Shown piece after piece: positions 6,640 to 12,112 of a stretch of DNA of 12,112 nucleotides. This DNA comes from Lentisphaeria bacterium. Its GTDB lineage: Bacteria > Verrucomicrobiota > Lentisphaeria > JABSQK01 > UBA12247. The stretch is taken from the NCBI GenBank assembly GCA_003477185.1, contig DMTJ01000054.1, positions 1 to 12,112 on the forward strand, read 5' to 3'. Under the pieces are notes generated by a model. It searched no databases, had not been told where the DNA came from, and saw only the letters and a list, made by a program, of their open reading frames with translations. How positions within the stretch are numbered: position 1 is the first letter of the stretch; each line of letters starts with the position of its first letter. The position numbers and the translations under genes were made by a program.

Positions 6640-6681
6640 TTTCGGGCAGGTCTTACGATTTCGGATGCATCTCTGTTTCGG
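6640..6681. repeat. Three TTTCGG direct repeats upstream of the sigma-54-like site
   Basis: TTTCGG occurs at 6640-6645, 6659-6664 and 6676-6681 (CCGAAA on the minus strand), 19 and 17 bases apart. They lie about 55-95 bases before the predicted start of transcription, where an activator could bind. The repeat unit is short and the assignment is tentative. Confidence 0.25.
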
Positions 6682-6698
6682 CTCTCGCCGCAATCGGT

Positions 6699-7838
6699 TT
6701 AGCGCGAGCTGTCGGTCGCTCGATAGGCGTCCTGGTGCTCGTCTAACTCATGGACGATGCAGGCGTCTTCGTCCTCAATGAAGGCCGCGATTGCCCCGGC
6801 AAAACGAGGATCCGCGATCAAGTGAGCACTCCGAGTAATCACCGGTGAGAATCCCCGCTGGATCTTATGCGCGCCCTGTGCTCCGGCTTCGAAAAGTTGG
6901 AGGCCGTGCTCAATAGCGAAGTCGATTCCCTGGTAGTAGCACAGCTCAAAGTGTAGACAAGGATAGTGTGCCGTAGCTCCCCAGTGCCGACCGAACAGGG
7001 CATTCCCCTTGCGAAAGCCAAGCGCGCCAGCGACCCAGCCATCAGCCTCTCGAGCCAGATGCAAAACCACTTGATTCGGCATCTGCGTTGCGATGTTCGC
7101 AAAGAATTCCGCAGTCAGATAGGCGCTGCCACGCTTGCGATCCGTCGTGTCCCGATAGAAGCGGTACATGGCAGCCATGTGCTCTGGCCTGATCGCCTCG
7201 CCTGTGAGTGTCTGAATCTCAAGGCCGTGCTCTGAGACAATGCGTCGCTCACGCCGGACCTCCTTACGCTTTTTCTGGCGCAGCGTTGCCAGGAACTCGT
7301 TGAACGATTTGTAGCCGCGGTCCTGCCAGTGAAACTGACAGCTCGCGCGAATCAGGAAGCCTGCATCTTGGTAAAGGGTGCATTCCTGGTCATTTACGAA
7401 CAGGGCATGCAGCGATGAAAGATCACGGTTGCGGAGTTCGCAAGCCAGCCTTTCGATGAGCTCCGCTCGTAGCTTTGGTGGTGCGGAGTTCGCAACCAGG
7501 AGCTTGGGGCCGGTGGCGGGGGTAAAGGGAATGGCGCTGACCAACTTTGGGTAATAATCGCAGCCATTGCGTGCGTATGCATTTGCCCAGGCCCAGTCGA
7601 AGATGTACTCGCCGTAGCTGTCAGTTTTCAGATACAGAATGGCGGCTGCCTGCAACAACTCGCCCTCGTAATGCGCCAGGTAGAGCGGCTGCCAGCCGGT
7701 GCCAGGGCCTACGGAGCCGGAGGTCTCCAGTGTCTCGAGAAATGCGAAGTCCGCAAACGGAAAGTTCGGCACCTCAAGGCGCTGCCACGGCTCACGTCCA
7801 ATCTCGGAGATGCTGTGGTGCGTGCGCCAGGCGCTCAC
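6699..7838 (-). CDS. FemAB-like GNAT-fold protein (COG3146, PF04339 type)
   Basis: The 379 residues match the COG3146 family, often labelled peptidoglycan biosynthesis or GNAT N-acetyltransferase. Characteristic stretches are FLETLETSGSVG (about 33-44), GEYIFDWAWANAYARNG (76-92) with YYPKLVSAIPFTPATG (95-110), and a basic run QKKRKEVRRERR (188-199) at the start of the second GNAT-like half. No signal peptide is visible, so the protein is probably cytoplasmic. The acyl or aminoacyl substrate of the family is not established. The start is a GTG that overlaps the upstream gene's TGA by four bases (GTGA), a sign of coupled translation; GGAG lies close before it. Its place at the end of a glycan gene row fits envelope work, but this is inference. 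Confidence 0.88.
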   Translation of the reverse strand: MSAWRTHHSISEIGREPWQRLEVPNFPFADFAFLETLETSGSVGPGTGWQPLYLAHYEGELLQAAAILYLKTDSYGEYIFDWAWANAYARNGCDYYPKLVSAIPFTPATGPKLLVANSAPPKLRAELIERLACELRNRDLSSLHALFVNDQECTLYQDAGFLIRASCQFHWQDRGYKSFNEFLATLRQKKRKEVRRERRIVSEHGLEIQTLTGEAIRPEHMAAMYRFYRDTTDRKRGSAYLTAEFFANIATQMPNQVVLHLAREADGWVAGALGFRKGNALFGRHWGATAHYPCLHFELCYYQGIDFAIEHGLQLFEAGAQGAHKIQRGFSPVITRSAHLIADPRFAGAIAAFIEDEDACIVHELDEHQDAYRATDSSR

Positions 7839-8809
7839 AACTCCAAGAGTACCTTGGTCCCGCCTGCCTCGCTTGCGGAGATCGCATCAGCAAGCGCCGT
7901 GAGGGGGAATAGCTTGGACTGCGGAAATCGCAGATTCTCGGCGAGAATCGTGTGTGCGATTTCCGCAAAAAGGCTCTGCAGTGCCACAGCGGACGCCTGG
8001 CGCAGCCACGCGGAAACCCAGAAGCCGACAAAGCGGAGGTCCTTGAAAATCAGCTGTCCACCGCCTACCGAGAGGTTCTCCCGACTCATTGCACCATAAG
8101 TAACGAGCGTGCCGCGGGTTTGAAGTGCGCGGGTGAGCTGCCGGGCATTCTCGCCGCCCACACCGTTCAAAGCTAGGGGGCATGGGCCGGTGATCGCCTG
8201 CCTGAGTTGGTTTGCGAAGTTCGTCACATCCAGCACACAGCAATCGGCACCAAGTTCCAGGAGCAAGTCAACTGCGGCCTGGCTGCGGACCACGTTTGCG
8301 GTATGCAGGCCACGAGCCTTTGCGAATTGCGCAACCCATTGCCCGACTGCGGAATTCGCGGCATTCTGCACGATCCAGTCTCCGGCCTTCAACGGGACAA
8401 ACTCGCGCAACATCAACCAGGCTGTGGCTGGATTCACGCTCAAGATTGCTGCATCACGCTCGGAGATACCTGGTGGGACGACGACCAACTCTGCGGCAGG
8501 GAAGCAGCGGTACTGCTGCCAGAACCCGGCACAGCGCGGTGCGATCACGACATCGCCTTCCTCGCAGCTAGTGACTGCCGAGCCAAGTGCGCGCACGACC
8601 CCGGCTCCTTCGTTTCCCGGGACGCCGGGCAACTCGAGCCGCTCGCCATAGGTCCCGCTGAGGACGTTTAGATCCGCTGGGTTGACGGGGGAGTAGCCGA
8701 GGCGAACCAGAACTTCGTCTGGTCCGGGAGTCGGTATCTCACGCTCCTCGAGGCGAAGTGAGTCCGCGCTGCGATCGGTCGCGTGCAGAATGGCGGTGAG
8801 AGAGTACAT
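7835..8809 (-). CDS. Zinc-independent medium-chain dehydrogenase, 2-enoyl thioester reductase (MECR/ETR)-like
   Basis: The 324-residue product belongs to the medium-chain dehydrogenase/reductase superfamily. Features point to the 2-enoyl thioester reductase branch: SPVNPADLNVLSGTYG (40-55) with Tyr54 where the family has its catalytic Tyr, LPGVPGNEGAGVV (60-72), NPATAW (126-131) and the NADPH-binding NAANSAVGQ (149-157). No structural-zinc cysteine cluster is present. Known members reduce trans-2-enoyl-CoA or enoyl-ACP with NADPH, the last step of fatty-acid elongation; a quinone oxidoreductase-like activity is the alternative. The ATG follows the glycosyltransferase stop by 16 bases, with only a weak TAAAG as ribosome site. 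The end overlaps the FemAB-like gene by four bases. An enoyl reductase here could serve a lipid carrier or acyl decoration, but that is speculation. Confidence 0.87.
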   Translation of the reverse strand: MYSLTAILHATDRSADSLRLEEREIPTPGPDEVLVRLGYSPVNPADLNVLSGTYGERLELPGVPGNEGAGVVRALGSAVTSCEEGDVVIAPRCAGFWQQYRCFPAAELVVVPPGISERDAAILSVNPATAWLMLREFVPLKAGDWIVQNAANSAVGQWVAQFAKARGLHTANVVRSQAAVDLLLELGADCCVLDVTNFANQLRQAITGPCPLALNGVGGENARQLTRALQTRGTLVTYGAMSRENLSVGGGQLIFKDLRFVGFWVSAWLRQASAVALQSLFAEIAHTILAENLRFPQSKLFPLTALADAISASEAGGTKVLLEL

Positions 8810-8825
8810 AAATTGAACTTTACGG

Positions 8826-9683
8826 CTAATCTCGGTTCTCTGAGCGATTCCTCAGGCGTCGAGCGATGCCGCTCAAGACTGTCCCCGGTTGCGTGAGGCA
8901 GCGGCCGACGCGGTAGGCGAGCGAGCCACGCACTTCGTTCAGGCGCTGCTCCAGGTCCTGAATCTTCCGTTCTTCGTCGTAGACGACTTGGGCCATATGA
9001 TTGCGATAGGCTTCTGGATTGTTCTCGACCAGCCGCTTCATGAGGGCCGGGCGCTTTTTGTCGGAGTCAACGACCATGCTCTGCGCGGCCACATAATAAT
9101 GGAGGAGATAGTCAGGAATGCTGTGGATCGCCCAGCCCTTTGTTGTGACCGCAAGCCAAAAATTCCAGTCCTCGTAGCCTTCCTTCATGGTCTCGTCAAA
9201 CCCGCCAGCGTCCTCCCAGCAGGCTTTGCGGTAGAGGCAGCTGGCGTTGCAGGGGTTGGCAGTCAGGAAGTCGGTGACGGTGCCGCCCTTTTTGCGTTCG
9301 TGGCGGTCGGTACGGATCCCAAAGTTTTGGGTGAAGGAGGTGACGGCACCTACTTCTGGCCGGGTGTCGAGAATCTCCACGGCTTGCTTGAGAAAGGTGG
9401 GCGCATAGAAATCGTCTGCGTCGAGGCCCAAGATGTACTCGCCGGTGGCACGCTCGGCGCCGTAGTTTCGCGCGGAGGAAAGGTGGCCGTTCTGCTTGCG
9501 CAGGACAGTGGCCTTTTCGCTGGGATAGGCATCGAGGATGGAAATTGTCTCAGGCGCCGTGGAGCCGTCGTCGACGATGAAAATCTCGATATCATCGAGA
9601 CCTTGCGCGCGAATGCTGGTGACTGCCTTATCGACATATTGGCCATGGTTGTAGCAGGGAATGACGGCTGTTACTTTGGACAT
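8826..9683 (-). CDS. Family 2 glycosyltransferase
   Basis: The 285-residue protein has the GT-A fold motifs of family 2: VIPCYNHGQYVDKAV at the start, the nucleotide-binding IVDDGS (D38, D39), the metal-binding DADD (88-91) and the probable catalytic base in GYEDWNFWL (E171, D172). SSARNYG (69-75) is also typical. It would transfer a sugar from a nucleotide donor to a lipid-linked or growing glycan at the cytoplasmic face. After about residue 225 come a predicted coiled coil (YDEERKIQDLEQRLNEV) and a basic tail, common in enzymes of polysaccharide clusters. There is no membrane segment. The sugar and acceptor cannot be predicted. A TAA just upstream limits the frame, so ATG 9683 is the only good start, although no Shine-Dalgarno is evident. 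It lies 74 bases after the flippase-hydrolase gene. Confidence 0.93.
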   Translation of the reverse strand: MSKVTAVIPCYNHGQYVDKAVTSIRAQGLDDIEIFIVDDGSTAPETISILDAYPSEKATVLRKQNGHLSSARNYGAERATGEYILGLDADDFYAPTFLKQAVEILDTRPEVGAVTSFTQNFGIRTDRHERKKGGTVTDFLTANPCNASCLYRKACWEDAGGFDETMKEGYEDWNFWLAVTTKGWAIHSIPDYLLHYYVAAQSMVVDSDKKRPALMKRLVENNPEAYRNHMAQVVYDEERKIQDLEQRLNEVRGSLAYRVGRCLTQPGTVLSGIARRLRNRSENRD

Positions 9684-9757
9684 AGGTGGACGTTACGCTG
9701 TCGTTTTTGGGTGACTGTGGGCAACGATACGCGCAGTGAGTGAGTCTGCAAACATAA

Positions 9758-12112
9758 TCATGGCTGCTCGTTGCGGCGGGAGGCGAAGTCGTGGATCAGA
9801 TCCACGGTCTCCTGCCACTCGCAATCCAGCGGGATTACGTGTCCGCTTTTGGGCTGTTCATGCCAATCCTTGTCGCTGGCACCGACCGCGTCGTACCAGG
9901 CGCGCGCCGCCTGATTATCGACCACTTCGTCCTGCGAGGCTACGATGAAGCGTACTGGGCCGGTGAACGATTTTGCTTGTGTGCGATTGTGTCGCAGTAT
10001 GCCAAAGAAGGCGTCGAAAGCGCTCAGCGGAATGACCTCGTCGATCAGCAGGGACTCGTCTGAGCAGTTGAGTTGTACGGGGAACGCGCGCACGAGCATG
10101 TCGGTAGAGCGCAGCAGCGGCCGCAGCACGGTGAACCATTGCTCGGAGGTGAGTACAGGGCTGCGCACGTTCGAGACCCCGAATGCAGGAGCGACGCAGA
10201 CGACACCGGCAGCCTCGCCACCAGATTGAACAAAGTCCACGGCGAGAGCGCCGCCGGTTGAATGTCCGACAAGAACGATCTGCTCAGCCCCCACATGCTC
10301 GCGCAGTCGCTGGACTTCAGTGCGAACGGCTGCCCGCCAGTCGGTCAGGCTCGCCTGCTGGTGCTGGTTCATCTCTTCCGCCATGCCTGGTAGCTTCATG
10401 GCCCGGACATGGTAGCCGTTCTCGGCCAAGGCTGGGCCGATCTTACGCCAAACATCAGGGGAATCGCCAAAACCATGGATCAGCAGCAGCGCGGGCTTTG
10501 CGGAGTCCACAAAGCCGGCGACTGCGGGATACGACTGGGCCCGGCAGCTCTCGCGGACTCCGCCGCTGTCTCTGGTGATGGCGGCCTCAAACTTTTTGAG
10601 GCGCGACTTGGCGTACAAGGAATAGCCATAATCTGCGCCAGTTCCTGTCACGACGAGAAAGGCAAACAGCGCGATCGGCCAGAGCAGGAGCTTCCGAATT
10701 TTATCGAAGCGTTCGCCGAGTTCCACCAGGCGAAAACGATTGCGCAAGGCTGTGTCGAGCAACTCACGTTCGTCTTTTCCTAGTAGGACGAGGAGAGCGA
10801 TGGGAGCGAAGAGTACGGACTGGATTCCAGCCAAAATGCCGATGTTGAGATAGGTGGGAAGAAGGAAACCGCGAGCAATCAGAAAGAAGCAACTGAGCAC
10901 GGCAAGGGTCTTCGCAAAGGTGGGTAAAAGAATGGTGGAAAAATATTTGATCGGTGAGTACCTAATACAGCGACAGACCATGATGGGGATGACGATGACC
11001 GGGAGCAAGTTTGCGATGGCGTGCCCCCAAGCTAATCCCGGCAAGCCGATCTGATCGATGAGAATCCAAGCAACTACCAGTTTTACCAAGCCACTTGCAC
11101 CGAAAATCCAGGCCATAATGTGGTGCTTGTTCAAGGCGTAAAAAACGCCATGCGCTGGGATGTGCATTAAGTCGAATGCTACAGGGAAGACAAGAATCAG
11201 CAGAAGATTATGACATTGTTCGTGGTCTACAAGGACATCTCCGACCCATCTTTCGATAAATGCACCACCGTAAAACGCCATACTTGCGGCGACGAATGTG
11301 GTGATGACGATTGAGACACGCATGACTTGCATGAATCGTAGGGTTAACTGGTCGTTCTCGCCGCGGCCTTCGTACTGGCTGAAGATTGGGACGAAGTTGC
11401 CAAGCACCGCACCCATGATGTCGAAGAAGTAGTTGATGAGGCGCTGTGGGATCGAATAATAGGTGACGGCGGATGAATCCAGTTTCTCGGCCACAATAAG
11501 AGCATCCACACGGTAGCATGCATAAAACCCGAGCCGGCTCGCAATACTTTTCGCGCTATATCCGGCGATGTTCTTAAACACGTCCTTGTAGGCGGTAAAG
11601 GGGTTGAGGGACAGCGTGGGGTGATTCTTCTTGGCAGCATAGAGCAGAATAATATACTCGATGACGAATCCGCCGCAGGAAAAGCCGGTAAGGCGTAGCA
11701 GCATGGAGCGGGTGCCGGGCTCAGTGAAGTAGAGCATGTGGGCAATGAGGCTGTAGGTGAGGACGATGCGAGCCATCATCGCGACGGCGATCATATCGAA
11801 CCGCATGTGTGATTTCGCGACTGCAGTTATGACTCTTGCTGGGAAGCTGATTGCCAGTTGCAAGCTGAAGGCAGCGATGATGATCGGAAAAAGTTGCTGG
11901 AAGAGCGGATTATCGCCCACGAGGTTAAGATTCTTTCCGGGCATGGCGGCATAGGCTGCGAATGCGCACAGCGCTAGCAGAACGAACAGTCCTAGGGTAT
12001 TGAAGATGCAGAATGATGTCGCAATTGTGCGGTCTGCTTCTTTCAGGTCGCCACGGCCTAGGGCGCGGGAGACGAAGCGGGTGACGGCTGGGGATATCCC
12101 CAGATCGACTAT
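9758..12112 (-). CDS. Wzx-type flippase fused to an alpha/beta hydrolase, 5' end cut by the window
   Basis: The frame is open to the right edge (784 residues visible), so the ATG at 11944 is internal: upstream codons read DLGISPAVTRF and ALGRGDLKEA, the typical N-terminal part of polysaccharide flippases. About the first 450 residues carry many hydrophobic helices and fit a Wzx/MATE-like exporter that turns lipid-linked saccharides across the inner membrane. After a charged linker (ERFDKIRK) comes one more helix (WPIALFAFLVV, nucleotides about 10640-10690), then a hydrolase with LLLIHGFGDSP, GHSTGG (nucleophile Ser, codon near 10260), VASQD (acid) and SGHVIP (His, codon near 9840). Charges suggest that the hydrolase lies in the periplasm. 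It resembles lysophospholipase or carboxylesterase enzymes that normally stand alone behind a membrane anchor. No internal start with a ribosome site is visible at the junction. Confidence 0.88.
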   Translation of the reverse strand: MVDLGISPAVTRFVSRALGRGDLKEADRTIATSFCIFNTLGLFVLLALCAFAAYAAMPGKNLNLVGDNPLFQQLFPIIIAAFSLQLAISFPARVITAVAKSHMRFDMIAVAMMARIVLTYSLIAHMLYFTEPGTRSMLLRLTGFSCGGFVIEYIILLYAAKKNHPTLSLNPFTAYKDVFKNIAGYSAKSIASRLGFYACYRVDALIVAEKLDSSAVTYYSIPQRLINYFFDIMGAVLGNFVPIFSQYEGRGENDQLTLRFMQVMRVSIVITTFVAASMAFYGGAFIERWVGDVLVDHEQCHNLLLILVFPVAFDLMHIPAHGVFYALNKHHIMAWIFGASGLVKLVVAWILIDQIGLPGLAWGHAIANLLPVIVIPIMVCRCIRYSPIKYFSTILLPTFAKTLAVLSCFFLIARGFLLPTYLNIGILAGIQSVLFAPIALLVLLGKDERELLDTALRNRFRLVELGERFDKIRKLLLWPIALFAFLVVTGTGADYGYSLYAKSRLKKFEAAITRDSGGVRESCRAQSYPAVAGFVDSAKPALLLIHGFGDSPDVWRKIGPALAENGYHVRAMKLPGMAEEMNQHQQASLTDWRAAVRTEVQRLREHVGAEQIVLVGHSTGGALAVDFVQSGGEAAGVVCVAPAFGVSNVRSPVLTSEQWFTVLRPLLRSTDMLVRAFPVQLNCSDESLLIDEVIPLSAFDAFFGILRHNRTQAKSFTGPVRFIVASQDEVVDNQAARAWYDAVGASDKDWHEQPKSGHVIPLDCEWQETVDLIHDFASRRNEQP

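Noticed and set aside
6612..6650. A possible intrinsic terminator on the minus strand (imperfect stem then a run of T)
   Set aside because: The stem has several mismatches and is separated from the T run, which itself overlaps the sigma-54-like promoter; too weak to call.
8889..9743. A long open frame (284 codons) on the plus strand opposite the glycosyltransferase gene
   Set aside because: It lies fully antisense to a gene with clear family 2 glycosyltransferase motifs; the translation has no recognisable domain and its length follows from the G+C-rich codon usage of the real gene.
9684..9757. A separate promoter for the glycosyltransferase gene
   Set aside because: No convincing -10/-35 or sigma-54 elements were seen in the 74-base gap; read-through from the flippase gene is the simpler assumption.

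Overview
The window holds parts or all of eleven protein-coding genes and no RNA gene, CRISPR array or insertion sequence that I could see. Gene content (a fused methionine sulfoxide reductase, Bcp peroxiredoxin, two PPK2-type polyphosphate kinases, a COG3146/FemAB-like protein, a cytochrome nitrite reductase relic, a sigma-54-like promoter) and the fairly high G+C suggest a Gram-negative bacterium, most likely a pseudomonadote. That placement is inference; no marker gene settles it.

Left part (1-4159). A membrane protein of unknown function runs in from the left edge and stops at an amber codon (856-858). The same frame then continues as membrane-type coding sequence to 1203, so this may be one gene split by a stop. 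An RNase H-fold exonuclease-like gene (1160-2083) overlaps its end. A lipoprotein-type MsrA-MsrB fusion (2138-3229) converges with bcp (3239-3700, minus strand), giving a small oxidative-damage pair. A short FHA-domain protein (3785-4159) diverges from bcp.

Middle part (4153-6698, minus strand). Two tandem PPK2 genes lie downstream of a 213-residue gene. That gene reads as an in-frame join of the N-terminus of NrfH (membrane anchor plus first haem site, with the second haem cysteine changed to Trp) to the C-terminal helical domain of NrfA. Everything between, including all other haem motifs, is missing. It has a strong ribosome binding site and, about 36-52 bases upstream of its start, a good match to a sigma-54 promoter. 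The three genes may form one RpoN-dependent transcript.

Right part (6699-12112, minus strand). This looks like a cell-surface polysaccharide or lipid operon, transcribed leftwards. It contains a Wzx-type flippase fused in frame to a membrane-linked alpha/beta hydrolase (cut by the right edge), a family 2 glycosyltransferase, an enoyl-thioester reductase-like dehydrogenase and a FemAB-like GNAT protein, with small gaps and one 4-base overlap.

No gene-free stretch reaches 300 bases; the longest is 136 bases (6563-6698). The most interesting items are the NrfH/NrfA chimera with its candidate sigma-54 promoter, the flippase-hydrolase fusion, and the amber-interrupted membrane frame.
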